Shown here: positions 26,241 through 35,190 of the stretch, piece after piece
How the letters are laid out: each line of letters opens with the position of its first letter
Position numbering within the stretch: the first letter of the stretch is position 1
From: Pseudomonas sp. AOB-7
Lineage (GTDB): Bacteria > Pseudomonadota > Gammaproteobacteria > Pseudomonadales > Pseudomonadaceae
Assembly: GCF_003696305.1 (NCBI RefSeq)
Contig: NZ_RFFK01000006.1
Span: forward strand, 124,001 to 188,000
Length of the DNA: 64,000 nt
Direction: 5' to 3'
Made by a program: the position numbers and the translations under genes
Notes under the pieces: model-generated
The model's input: only the letters and a program-made list of their open reading frames with translations
Database searches by the model: none
Told to the model about the DNA's origin: nothing

Positions 26241-27320
26241 TTAGTCGAGGCTGGGCAGAAAGAAGCGGCCGATCAGCGGCAGATGATCGGAGATGTGCAG
26301 CGTGTCGTGCTGGCGCACCGTGCTGCTCAGCGGGGTCAGCCGAGGGCTGTGCAGCAGGTAGTCGAGGGTGCGGTCAGGGCCGCTGGCGGCCGGGTCGTTG
26401 GGGTAGTGGGTGTACCAGCGCGCCTGCTCGCCGCCAGCCGCCTGATCCAGGCTGGGGATCAGCGGGTAGCGCGCGGCCAGCTCCTGCAGGCGGTTGTCGC
26501 TGGCGTAGCGGCTGCGCTCAGCGTCCGGCAACTGGCCGGGCGGCAGCAGGTCGAAGTCGCCGCCGAGCACCCAGGGCGTGCCCGCGGCCTGCAGCTGGCG
26601 CAGCAGGCCGTCGGTCATGCTCAGCTGGCGCGCCTGGGTGTCGTCGTCCTGGGCGAAGGCATCGAAATGGCCGTTGAGCGTCACCAGCTCGCCGCCGCCG
26701 CGGATCGGCAGATGGCTGACCAGCAGCGCGGGCTTGGGCTGCAACGGGCGCGTCAGCGGGTTGCCGGGCCGCTGCGGCAGTTGCAGGCGCTCGGCGCGGG
26801 CGATCCGGAAGCGGCTGAGGGTGGCCAGCTTCATGCCGACGCTGCCGAGGATGCGCGGGTGCGGGACGAAGCCGGCCTGCCAGTAGAAGGCCTGGCTGGC
26901 GCAGGGGTAGAGGTCGGCCAGGCGCGCTTGCAGCAGGGCCAGTTGATCCTGATGGTCGCTGGCCCGGGCGCCGTCGTGCAGCTCCTGCAGCAGGACGACA
27001 TCCGGCTGCTCGTCGCGCAGCACCCGCACCACCTCGTCGAGGGTGCTGGCCAGATCCGCGGCGCTGGGCCGGTCGTCGGGGCCGTCGCCGCCGGGCAGGT
27101 CGTACCAGAACACATGACCCTTGCCGGCCAGGTACTGCAGGTTCCAGGTCATCACCTTGAGCGCCTGCCCCGGCTGCAGCTGCGCCACCTGGCCGCTGCA
27201 GGCCAGCGGCGCCGGCTCGCGCGGCGCCGGGCGCCAGCTCAGCGCATGGACCAGGGCGAGGGACAGGCCGAGCAGCACCACCAGGGCGAGCAGCAGGCGA
27301 AGCGGGCGGGGCAGGGACAT
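26241..27320 (-). CDS. Endonuclease/exonuclease/phosphatase family protein, membrane-anchored
   Basis: A 359-residue protein with an N-terminal signal-anchor (PLRLLLALVVLLGLSLALVH) and an EEP fold. Catalytic motifs are MTWNLQYL, LLQELHDGA, NGHFDAFAQDD, GGDFDLLPPG and ISDHLPLIGRF. The family hydrolyses phosphodiesters, from nucleic acids to inositol phosphates and sphingomyelin, so the substrate cannot be named; periplasmic location suggests an external substrate. The ATG at 27320 is favoured because it yields the anchor helix. It is divergent from the CDGSH gene, 92 bp away. Confidence 0.88.
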   Translation of the reverse strand: MSLPRPLRLLLALVVLLGLSLALVHALSWRPAPREPAPLACSGQVAQLQPGQALKVMTWNLQYLAGKGHVFWYDLPGGDGPDDRPSAADLASTLDEVVRVLRDEQPDVVLLQELHDGARASDHQDQLALLQARLADLYPCASQAFYWQAGFVPHPRILGSVGMKLATLSRFRIARAERLQLPQRPGNPLTRPLQPKPALLVSHLPIRGGGELVTLNGHFDAFAQDDDTQARQLSMTDGLLRQLQAAGTPWVLGGDFDLLPPGQLPDAERSRYASDNRLQELAARYPLIPSLDQAAGGEQARWYTHYPNDPAASGPDRTLDYLLHSPRLTPLSSTVRQHDTLHISDHLPLIGRFFLPSLD

Positions 27321-27411
27321 GGCGACGCGGACGGCTATGCTGGAAGGAGGCGAGGATACCCGACTGCGGCCCATCGGCCCAGGCGTGGCGCCGTCCTGCC
27401 GGGAGGGTGCG

Positions 27412-27651
27412 ATGAACGAGCCGCTGATTGCCCAGCGCGGCCCCTATGCGGTCGAGGTTCAGGCCGGGCAGGATTACTTCTGGTGCCGTTGCGGGCGCAG
27501 CGCCAGCCAGCCGTTCTGCGACGGCAGCCACAAGGGCAGCGGACTGACGCCGTTGAAGTACCATGCCGAGCAGACCGACACCCTGTTTTTCTGTGGCTGC
27601 AAGCACACGGCCACGCCGCCCTGTTGCGATGGCAGCCATAACAGGTTGTAG
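27412..27651 (+). CDS. Tandem CDGSH iron-sulfur protein
   Basis: A 79-residue protein with two CDGSH motifs, CRCGRSASQPFCDGSH (about 25-40) and CGCKHTATPPCCDGSH (about 61-76). Each should bind a [2Fe-2S] cluster through three Cys and one His. It has no membrane anchor, unlike eukaryotic mitoNEET. Bacterial tandem members are thought to act in redox or Fe-S transfer. The ATG at 27412 has GGGAGGG upstream. It is 33 nt ahead of an SDR gene and likely cotranscribed, which could make it a redox partner. Confidence 0.93.
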   Translation: MNEPLIAQRGPYAVEVQAGQDYFWCRCGRSASQPFCDGSHKGSGLTPLKYHAEQTDTLFFCGCKHTATPPCCDGSHNRL

Positions 27652-27684
27652 TGTCGGCCAGGCTTGGCTTGTGGGGGGCAGTGC

Positions 27685-28530
27685 ATGTATCGCAAGGTAT
27701 TCGCCAACAAGGTGTTCGACCGCAAGGTGGTGCTGATCACCGGCGGCTGCGCCGGCATCGGCCGCGCCCTGGCCGTGCGCATGGCCCAGGCCGGTGCGCG
27801 CCTGGTGATTTTCGATCTGCAGCAGGCGGCGCTCGACAGCCTGGTGCAGCACCTGGCCGATCACCACAACGCCGAGGCCCTCGGCCTGCTCTGCGACGTC
27901 GCCGACGCCGCCGCGGTGCAGCGCGCGGTAGCCCTGGCCATCGAGCGTTTCGGCGGCATCGACGTGCTGGTCAACAACGCCGGCATCACCCACCGCAGCA
28001 CCTTCGCCGACACCAGCCTGGAGGTGTTCCAGCGGGTCATGGCGGTCAACTACTTCGGCGCGCTGCATTGCACCCAGGCGGCGCTGCCCAGCCTGATCGC
28101 CCGCGGTGGGCAGATCATCGTGCTCAGTTCGCTGTCGGGCATCGCCCCGCTGCTCTACCGCAGCGCCTACAACGCCAGCAAGCACGCCCTGCACGGCCTG
28201 TTCGAGACCCTGCGCTACGAGCTCAAGGGCTCGGGGGTCAACGTCATGCTGGTGTGTCCCGGCTTCACCGCCACCGACCTGCGCAAGAACGCCCTGGTCG
28301 GCGACGGTTCGGTGGCCGCCCAGCCGCCGCTGGCGATGGGCAAGGTGGCCTCGCCGCAGGACGTCGCCGAGGCCATCTACCACGGCGCCCTGAGGCGCCG
28401 GCGCCTGCTGGTGCTGTCCAACGTCGACTGGCGCGCGCGGGTGCTGGCGCGCTTCTTCCCGCGACTGTTCGAGCGGGTGCTGCTGCCGCGGCTGTCCGGG
28501 CTCAAACCGCAGGGTTCGGGGCGGGGCTGA
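27685..28530 (+). CDS. Short-chain dehydrogenase/reductase (SDR)
   Basis: A 281-residue classical SDR. The NAD(P) motif is ITGGCAGIGRA, the structural motif is VNNAGITHRS, and the catalytic Ser and Tyr-x-x-x-Lys are in VLSSLSG and AYNASKHALHG. The C-terminus is hydrophobic and basic (RARVLARFFPRLFERVLL), suggesting peripheral membrane association as in lipid-acting SDRs. The ATG at 27685 (MYRKVF) is used. The stop TGA at 28528-28530 overlaps an ATG that opens the decayed gene fragment downstream. Confidence 0.92.
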   Translation: MYRKVFANKVFDRKVVLITGGCAGIGRALAVRMAQAGARLVIFDLQQAALDSLVQHLADHHNAEALGLLCDVADAAAVQRAVALAIERFGGIDVLVNNAGITHRSTFADTSLEVFQRVMAVNYFGALHCTQAALPSLIARGGQIIVLSSLSGIAPLLYRSAYNASKHALHGLFETLRYELKGSGVNVMLVCPGFTATDLRKNALVGDGSVAAQPPLAMGKVASPQDVAEAIYHGALRRRRLLVLSNVDWRARVLARFFPRLFERVLLPRLSGLKPQGSGRG

Positions 28531-28714
28531 TGCGTTTCTGCTGGCGCCGCTGTGCCGGGCCGAGGACGCGCCGCTGCGAGTGATGACCGACCTGTGGCCG
28601 CCGTTTCGCATGCAGGGCGCAAGCGGCGAGCTGCAGGGCCTGGATATCGACCTGCTGGCGGAGCTGTCGCGCCGCACCGCGCTGCGCTACCAGCCGGTGG
28701 CGGCGCGCCAGTAA
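28529..28714 (+). pseudogene. Remnant of a periplasmic solute-binding protein gene
   Basis: Read in the frame of 28529, the DNA encodes FLLAPLCRAEDAPLRVMTDL, then WPPFRMQGASGELQGLDIDL and LAELSRRTALRYQPV, before a stop at 28712. This is the start of an SBP_bac_3-type mature protein after a signal-peptide-like stretch. The coupled ATG (28530, overlapping the SDR stop) is one frame off, so a one-base loss near the TTT run after it has broken the start. The remaining about 180 residues are missing. It was probably the third gene of the CDGSH-SDR operon. Confidence 0.7.
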
Positions 28715-28731
28715 CGGGGGCGGCGCCCCTG

Positions 28732-29166
28732 CTAGTGGTTATGCGGCTCGCCGTAGAGCTGCTGAACCAGGTCCATGTCCCAGTAGGCGGCCTCGATCTT
28801 GTGCCCGTCGAGATCGCGCACGAAGCAGCCGTAATAGGGTTCGCCATACTCCGGGCGCGGCCCCGGCTGACCCTCGTCGCGGGCGCCGGCGGCCAGTGCG
28901 GCCTGGTGGAAGGCGTGCACCGCGGCCTTGTCCGGGGCGACGAAACCGAAATGGCTGCCGTTGCCGAGGGTCGCCGGCTGACCGTCGATCGGCGTCTGCA
29001 CCCAGAACTCCGGGTACTCGCGGCCGAAGGCCACGGCGCCGGGGTGACGCATGATTTCCTTGCAGCCGAGGGTGGCCAGCACCTTGGCGTAGAAGTCGCA
29101 GGCCGCCTCGAAACGGTTGGTGCCGATGGATACGTGGGACAGGATGCTGGGGTTGGCGTCGCTCAT
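28732..29166 (-). CDS. VOC-family (glyoxalase/dioxygenase-like) protein
   Basis: A 144-residue protein of the vicinal-oxygen-chelate fold. SILSHVSIGTNRFEAACDFY opens the first beta-alpha-beta-beta-beta module with the metal-binding-type histidine. YYGCFVRDLDGHKIEAAYWD closes the second, with the typical D-P/L-D-G-x-x-I-E glutamate ligand. Members act as glyoxalases, extradiol dioxygenases or resistance proteins; the class here is unknown. It converges on the pseudogene remnant. Confidence 0.88.
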   Translation of the reverse strand: MSDANPSILSHVSIGTNRFEAACDFYAKVLATLGCKEIMRHPGAVAFGREYPEFWVQTPIDGQPATLGNGSHFGFVAPDKAAVHAFHQAALAAGARDEGQPGPRPEYGEPYYGCFVRDLDGHKIEAAYWDMDLVQQLYGEPHNH

Positions 29167-29199
29167 GACGGGGCTCCTTGGTTGGCGAGACGGCCAAGC

Positions 29200-29865
29200 C
29201 TAGTCGCTGTTTTGCCGTTGCGCCTGCTGCCGGTCGAGCAGCATGAACAGGCGGAACAGCACCACCAGGGCGAACAGCTGGAGGAAGCCGCTGGCCGTCT
29301 GCTGCAGCACCCACAGCAGGCTGTCGTCGCGGCTCGGCAGGGTCCACCAGTCGAGCAGCCAGAGCGGCACCAGCACGCCGGCCAGGCAGCTGAACACTTC
29401 CCAGAAGCGCCCAGTGGTCAACTCGAAACTGCCCCGCAGGGCGCTCATCGGCGGCTGCCCGCGCAGCACCAGAAGCAGCTCGGCGAAGGCCAGCTTGACC
29501 ATGATCCAGATGCCCGGCAGCACCAGCAGCGACAGCCCGAGCAGGATCGCCAGGGTGCTCAGCCCGGCCAGCAGGGCGAACCCCGGCCACAGGCGCAGGG
29601 CGGCGGCGAACAGCTCGTTGCCGGTCGCTGCGCGGCCGTTGCTGCGGGCGTCGAGGATGAGGATCAGCTGCGCGGCGTAGAGCGGATAGAAGAGTACGCC
29701 GAGGAGGATGCCGTAGGCCGGGTTGGCGCCTTCGCCGAGCTGAGCCGCCAGCAGCGCCTGGGCGATGGCCTCGGCCAGCAGCAGCGGCAGGCACAGGCGG
29801 GCTATGGCCGCCAGGTTGTGGCTGAAGAAGAACCAGGCATCGCGCAGGATCGGCAGTGGATTCAT
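29200..29865 (-). CDS. YciC-like inner-membrane protein
   Basis: A 221-residue protein with about six membrane helices and the opening NPLPILRDAWFFFSHNLAAI, similar to the UPF0259/YciC family of gammaproteobacteria. Membrane segments include LLLGLSLLVLPGIWIMVKLA-like and CLAGVLVPLWLLDWW stretches. No catalytic motif is seen and the function is unknown. The ATG at 29865 is chosen since the upstream extension is Arg/Cys-rich and intergenic. It is divergent from the NYN gene. Confidence 0.8.
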   Translation of the reverse strand: MNPLPILRDAWFFFSHNLAAIARLCLPLLLAEAIAQALLAAQLGEGANPAYGILLGVLFYPLYAAQLILILDARSNGRAATGNELFAAALRLWPGFALLAGLSTLAILLGLSLLVLPGIWIMVKLAFAELLLVLRGQPPMSALRGSFELTTGRFWEVFSCLAGVLVPLWLLDWWTLPSRDDSLLWVLQQTASGFLQLFALVVLFRLFMLLDRQQAQRQNSD

Positions 29866-29983
29866 CGGCAGAACTCGGCAAAGGCGAAGACCCGCACTGT
29901 AGCAGAGGCGCCGCGCGCTCCGCGCTGATGGCAATGCTCTGGCATACTGGCAGGGCTTTCCGCCCGCCGACCGAGGATGCCCG

Positions 29984-30463
29984 GTGAAGAAGATCGCCGT
30001 ATTCGCCGACGTACAGAACCTCTACTACACGGTGCGCCAGGCCCATGGCTGCCATTTCGACTACGCCGCCTTCTGGGCCGACGTCAGCCGCCAGGGGCAG
30101 ATAGTCGAGGCCTACGCCTATGCCATCGAGCGCGGCGACGCCAAGCAGCAGCAGTTCCAGCAGATCCTGCGCAAGCTCGGCTTCACCGTGAAGCTCAAAC
30201 CCTATATCCAGCGCAGCGACGGCTCGGCCAAGGGCGACTGGGACGTCGGCATCTGCATCGACGTGCTCGACGCCGCCGAGCGGGTCGACGTGGTGGTGCT
30301 GGCCTCCGGCGACGGCGATTTCGACCTGCTGCTCGAGCGCGTGCGCCAGCGCGGCACCGAGGCGATCGCCTACGGCGTGCCGGGGCTGACCGCGCAATCG
30401 CTGATCCGCGCCGCCAGCCGTTACGTGCCCATCGAGGGCAGCCTGCTGCTCAAGAGTCATTGA
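29984..30463 (+). CDS. NYN domain (LabA/DUF88) putative ribonuclease
   Basis: A 159-residue single-domain PIN-like NYN protein. Acidic catalytic positions are in VFADVQNLYY, GDWDVGICIDVLD and LASGDGDFDLLLERV, matching the D-N, D and D-x-D pattern of metal-dependent NYN nucleases. The start is GTG at 29984 with no strong Shine-Dalgarno. The gene lies 8 nt before a DnaQ-like exonuclease gene that also starts with GTG, so the pair is likely cotranscribed and may act on the same nucleic acid. Substrate unknown. Confidence 0.88.
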   Translation: MKKIAVFADVQNLYYTVRQAHGCHFDYAAFWADVSRQGQIVEAYAYAIERGDAKQQQFQQILRKLGFTVKLKPYIQRSDGSAKGDWDVGICIDVLDAAERVDVVVLASGDGDFDLLLERVRQRGTEAIAYGVPGLTAQSLIRAASRYVPIEGSLLLKSH

Positions 30464-30471
30464 GGACATTC

Positions 30472-31071
30472 GTGGAATCCATCGCCGTCATCGACTTCGA
30501 AACCACCGGCGTGTCGCCGGACCAGGCCCGTGCCACCGAGATCGGCGTGGCCATTATCGAGGGCGGGCAGATCGTCGCCCGCTACCAGAGCCTGATGAAC
30601 AGCGGCGCCTGGGTGCCGCCCTTTATCGAGCAGCTCACCGGCATCAGCAACGCCATGCTGCGCGCGGCGCCGCCGTCCGACCAGGTGATGGCCGAGGTGG
30701 CCGACTTTATCGGCGAGCGGCCGCTGCTGGCGCACAACGCCGCCTTCGACCAGAAATTCTGGGACGCCGAACTGGCGCGCATCCGCCGTCGCCGACGACA
30801 GCCGTTCGCCTGCTCGCTGCTGCTGTCGCGGCGGCTGCTGCCGGAGGCGCCGAGCCACAAGCTGGGCAACCTCAACCGCTGGGCCGGGCTGCCGGACACC
30901 GGCCGCGCCCACCGCGCCCTGGCCGATGCCGAGATGGCGGCCAACCTGACCCTGCACCTGTTCGACCTGTTGCGCCGCCGTCACGGTCGGCACCAGGCCG
31001 ATCACGCATTGCTCTGCCAGTTGCAGAAGCTGTCGGCGGCCAAGGTGCGCGCGCTGCTGACCGCCGGCTAG
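30472..31071 (+). CDS. DEDDh 3'-5' exonuclease (DnaQ-like)
   Basis: A 199-residue exonuclease domain. ExoI motif AVIDFETTGV carries the D-x-E pair, ExoII is LLAHNAAFDQKF, and ExoIII is AHRALADAEM with the catalytic His and Asp. It resembles PolC/DnaQ-epsilon and RNase T-type proteins but lacks a polymerase-binding tail. GTG at 30472 is the first in-frame start after the NYN stop. It could process RNA or single-stranded DNA. Confidence 0.9.
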   Translation: MESIAVIDFETTGVSPDQARATEIGVAIIEGGQIVARYQSLMNSGAWVPPFIEQLTGISNAMLRAAPPSDQVMAEVADFIGERPLLAHNAAFDQKFWDAELARIRRRRRQPFACSLLLSRRLLPEAPSHKLGNLNRWAGLPDTGRAHRALADAEMAANLTLHLFDLLRRRHGRHQADHALLCQLQKLSAAKVRALLTAG

Positions 31072-31080
31072 CGAGTCGTG

Positions 31081-31124
31081 GCCCGGATGGCTTTGCGGCC
31101 AACCTCCCCGGATTGCATCCGGGC
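31081..31124. repeat. REP-type inverted repeat (CCCGGAT family)
   Basis: GCCCGGAT and ATTGCATCCGGGC frame a 44-bp palindromic unit between two same-strand genes. Related copies occur at 32600-32659, 44855-44873 and 47918-47971. Confidence 0.7.
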
Positions 31125-31206
31125 CAGGTGAATACCAGCTTCGTCCCTGCCATGGGCGCAGACCGGGTAAACTGCGCGCCTGTTTCTTTTCGACCGGTTG
31201 CCCCCC

Positions 31207-32550
31207 ATGACCTTCGCCTCCCTCGGCCTGATCGAGCCGCTGCTGCGCAGCCTCGCCGGCCTCGACTACCAGACCCCGACCCCGGTGCAGAGCCAGGCGA
31301 TTCCCGCCGTGCTCAAGGGCCGCGACCTGATGGCCGCGGCGCAGACCGGCACCGGCAAGACCGCCGGCTTCGCCCTGCCGCTGCTGCAGCGCCTGACCCT
31401 GGAAGGCCCGCAGGTGGCGAGCAACTCGGTGCGCGCGCTGGTGCTGGCGCCGACCCGCGAGCTGGCCGAGCAGGTACTGCAGAGCTTCCTGGTCTACGGC
31501 CAGCACCTGCCGCTGAGCTGCTACGCGGTGTACGGCGGGGTCAGCATCAACCCGCAGATGATGAAGCTGCGCAAGGGCGTCGACGTGCTGGTGGCCACGC
31601 CGGGGCGATTGCTCGACCTGTACCGGCAGAACGCGGTCAGGTTCAACCAGCTGCAGTGCCTGGTGCTCGACGAGGCCGACCGCATGCTCGACCTGGGTTT
31701 TGCCCGTGAGCTGGACGAGCTGTTCAGCGCCCTGCCGAAAAAGCGCCAGACCCTGCTGTTCTCCGCCACCTTCTCCGACGTTATCCGGCAGATGGCCGGC
31801 GAGCTGCTGCGCGACCCGCTGTCGGTCGAGGTCAGCCCGCGCAACGCCGCGGCCAAGAGCGTCAAGCAGTGGCTGATCCCGGTGGACAAGAAGCGCAAGG
31901 GCGAGCTGTTTCTGCACTTGTTGCAGAAAAAACGCTGGGGCCAGGTGCTGGTATTCGCCAAGACGCGCAAGGGGGTCGATCAGCTCGAACAGGAGCTGCT
32001 GGCCATCGGTGTGGCCGCCGACTCGATCCACGGCGACAAGCCGCAGCCGGCGCGCCTGCGTGCGCTGGAGCGCTTCAAGGCCGGCGAGGTGCAGGTACTG
32101 GTGGCCACCGACGTGGCCGCGCGCGGGCTGGATATCGACGACCTGCCGCTAGTGGTCAACCTGGATCTGCCGATCAACGCCGAGGACTACGTGCACCGCA
32201 TCGGTCGCACCGGTCGCGCCGGCGCCACGGGCGAGGCGATCTCGCTGGTGTGCGCCGACGAGGTGGAGCAGCTGGCGGCCATCGAGAACCTCACCCAGCA
32301 GCTGATCAAGCGCGTCGACGAGCCTGATTTCATCCCCGACCACCGCGTACCGCTGACGGCGGTCGGCGGCCAGGTGCTGAAAAAACCGAAGAAGCCCAAG
32401 CAGAAACTCATCCCCGGCGCGGCCAAGCCGGCCGGCAAGGGCAATATCCACCTCGGCCGCTGGTTCGAGGAAGAGGATGCCAAGCCCAAGGCCAAGGCGG
32501 TGCGCAAGGTGCCGAGCTTCGGCGGCAAGCCCAAGGGTGGCAAGAAGTAG
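31207..32550 (+). CDS. DEAD-box ATP-dependent RNA helicase (RhlE-like)
   Basis: A 447-residue RNA helicase with the full motif set: Q motif (YQTPTPVQSQAIP), motif I AQTGTGKT, Ib TPGRLLDLY, motif II LDEADRMLD, motif III LFSATFS, and motif VI HRIGRTGRAG. The C-terminal tail (about 370-447) is basic and Lys/Pro-rich (KKPKKPKQK), typical of RhlE-type helicases that act in ribosome assembly and RNA turnover. The ATG at 31207 is chosen over a TTG at 31198. Assignment to RhlE versus another subfamily is tentative. Confidence 0.92.
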   Translation: MTFASLGLIEPLLRSLAGLDYQTPTPVQSQAIPAVLKGRDLMAAAQTGTGKTAGFALPLLQRLTLEGPQVASNSVRALVLAPTRELAEQVLQSFLVYGQHLPLSCYAVYGGVSINPQMMKLRKGVDVLVATPGRLLDLYRQNAVRFNQLQCLVLDEADRMLDLGFARELDELFSALPKKRQTLLFSATFSDVIRQMAGELLRDPLSVEVSPRNAAAKSVKQWLIPVDKKRKGELFLHLLQKKRWGQVLVFAKTRKGVDQLEQELLAIGVAADSIHGDKPQPARLRALERFKAGEVQVLVATDVAARGLDIDDLPLVVNLDLPINAEDYVHRIGRTGRAGATGEAISLVCADEVEQLAAIENLTQQLIKRVDEPDFIPDHRVPLTAVGGQVLKKPKKPKQKLIPGAAKPAGKGNIHLGRWFEEEDAKPKAKAVRKVPSFGGKPKGGKK

Positions 32551-32599
32551 GGGCGCTTACTGGAAACGCTCGCGGCCATGGCGCAAGAAACCTAGAGCC

Positions 32600-32659
32600 G
32601 TAGCCCGGATGCAATCCGGGGCGTTGCGCCGATATGCCCCGGATTTCATCCGGGCTACA
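32600..32659. repeat. Paired REP elements (CCCGGAT family)
   Basis: GTAGCCCGGATGCAATCCGG and CCCCGGATTTCATCCGGGCT are two head-to-head palindromic units about 18 bp apart. They lie just after the DEAD-box helicase gene. They could stabilise or terminate the transcript. Confidence 0.75.
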
Positions 32660-32682
32660 AACTGCCTCGATCGTTTTGCAGC

Positions 32683-32738
32683 AGCCCGCTTGCGGGCGAT
32701 CGGTGCTCGCACTAAGCGGATCGTCCGCAAGCGGGCTT
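32683..32738. repeat. REP-like inverted repeat (AGCCCGCTTGCGG family)
   Basis: AGCCCGCTTGCGGGCGATC at the left and GATCGTCCGCAAGCGGGCT at the right form 19-bp arms with one mismatch. It abuts the TAG stop (32739-32741) of the leftward flavoprotein gene and lies between convergent genes, where it could act as a bidirectional terminator stem. Confidence 0.75.
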
Positions 32739-33980
32739 CTACAGCGGGATCTTCAGCCAGTCGAGCACACCCTGCGCCGCGACCCGGCCGCTGGCGAAGC
32801 AGGCGGTGAGCAGGTAGCCGCCGGTGGGCGCCTCCCAGTCGAGCATTTCGCCGGCGCAGAACACCCCGGGCAGCGCCCTGAGCATCAGGCCGTCATCGAG
32901 CGCCTCGAAGGGTACCCCGCCGGCGCTGCTGATCGCCTCGGCCAGCGGCCGTGGGCGCAGCAGGGTGAGCGGCAGCGCCTTGATCCAGGACGCCAGGGCG
33001 GGCGGATCGGCGAAGGCGGCGGCCGGCGCCAGCTCGCGCAGCAGGGCGGCCTTGACGCCGTCCAGACCGGCCTGGCGCTGCAGATGCTTGGCCATCGACT
33101 GCTTGCCGCGCGGCCTGGCCAACGCCTGCTGCAGCTTGGCCAGCGGCGTCTGCGGCAGCAGGTCGAGGCTGATCACCGCCTGGCCCTCGGCCCCGATGGC
33201 GCGGCGAATGGCGGCAGAGAAGGCGTAGACCAGGCTGCCTTCGACGCCGCCCTCGGTGAGGACGAACTCGCCGATCCGTGCGTCCTCACCGGGCAGGCTC
33301 AGGGCGACGTTCTTCAGGGGCGCGCCGGCGAACTTGCCGCGCAGGTGCTCGCTCCAGCCGGCGACCTCGAAACCGCAGTTGCTCGGCTGCAGCGCCGCCA
33401 CCTCGATGCCGCGCGCCTGCAGCAGCGTCGTCCAGGCGCCGTCGGAGCCCAGTCGCGGCCAGCTGCCGCCGCCCAGGGCCAGCAGGCAGGCGTCGGCCGC
33501 GAGCCGGCGTTCGCCGTCGGCAGTGGCCAGGCGCAGGCTGCCGTCGTCGTTCCAGCCCAGCCAGCGGGTGCGGGTGTGCAGGGTCACACCGAGTTCGCGC
33601 AGGCGGCGCAGCCAGGCGCGCAGCAGCGGCGCGGCCTTCATGTCGGTGGGGAACACGCGCCCGGAGGTGCCGACGAAGGTGTCGATGCCCAGGCCGTGAA
33701 TCCAGGCGCGCAGGGCGTCGGCGTCGAAGTCCTGCAGCAGCGCCGCGACTTCCCGCTGACGCTCGCCGTAGCGGCCGACAAAGGTGTCCTTCGGTTCCGA
33801 GTGGGTGATATTCATGCCGCCGACCCCGGCCAGGAGGAACTTGCGGCCCAGCGAGGGCATGGCGTCGTACAGCTCGACGCGCACCCCGGCGCGGGCCAGC
33901 ACCTCGGCGGCCATCAAGCCGGCGGGGCCGCCGCCGACGATGGCGACCAGGGGAGCGGTGGGGGCGGGGATGACGGACAT
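32739..33980 (-). CDS. TIGR03862-type FAD-dependent flavoprotein (HI0933/BaiN-like)
   Basis: A 413-residue flavoprotein with an N-terminal dinucleotide-binding motif (VAIVGGGPAGLMAAEVLARA), the HI0933-type LGRKFLLAGVGGMNITHSEP, and a C-terminal FAD-contacting stretch (VFCAGEMLDWEAPTGGYLLT). This fits the TIGR03862 subfamily of uncharacterised BaiN-like oxidoreductases. The substrate is unknown. It converges with the helicase gene across two REP elements and lies 72 nt downstream of the deaminase gene on the same strand. Confidence 0.88.
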   Translation of the reverse strand: MSVIPAPTAPLVAIVGGGPAGLMAAEVLARAGVRVELYDAMPSLGRKFLLAGVGGMNITHSEPKDTFVGRYGERQREVAALLQDFDADALRAWIHGLGIDTFVGTSGRVFPTDMKAAPLLRAWLRRLRELGVTLHTRTRWLGWNDDGSLRLATADGERRLAADACLLALGGGSWPRLGSDGAWTTLLQARGIEVAALQPSNCGFEVAGWSEHLRGKFAGAPLKNVALSLPGEDARIGEFVLTEGGVEGSLVYAFSAAIRRAIGAEGQAVISLDLLPQTPLAKLQQALARPRGKQSMAKHLQRQAGLDGVKAALLRELAPAAAFADPPALASWIKALPLTLLRPRPLAEAISSAGGVPFEALDDGLMLRALPGVFCAGEMLDWEAPTGGYLLTACFASGRVAAQGVLDWLKIPL

Positions 33981-34052
33981 GCGGCGACCGGCAGGGCGAG
34001 GAAAGGGCGCATTCTAGCGGAAGGGGCAGGGCTCGGGGGGAGCCCTGCGGCA

Positions 34053-35015
<963 letters not shown>

Positions 35016-35081
35016 TCAGGCTTGCGGTGCGGCCAAGTTTAACCGCTGGGACAGGATCGCGCTGTGCCGCATGGCCCGCTG

Positions 35082-35169
35082 CGTAGGGTGGACTTCGCTT
35101 TTCATGTCCACCACAACGTTCGTTCCGGCTGCACGAGCGGTGGATGAAAAGAGCGTCATCCACCCTACG
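35082..35169. repeat. GTAGGGTGGA-type inverted repeat
   Basis: GTAGGGTGGA on the left and TCCACCCTAC on the right, with internal TTTTCAT/ATGAAAA arms, form an 88-bp imperfect palindrome. It lies between the oxygenase and deaminase genes, both leftward, and may separate their transcripts. Confidence 0.65.
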
Positions 35170-35190
35170 CTGCAATCAGCCCTGTGCCTC

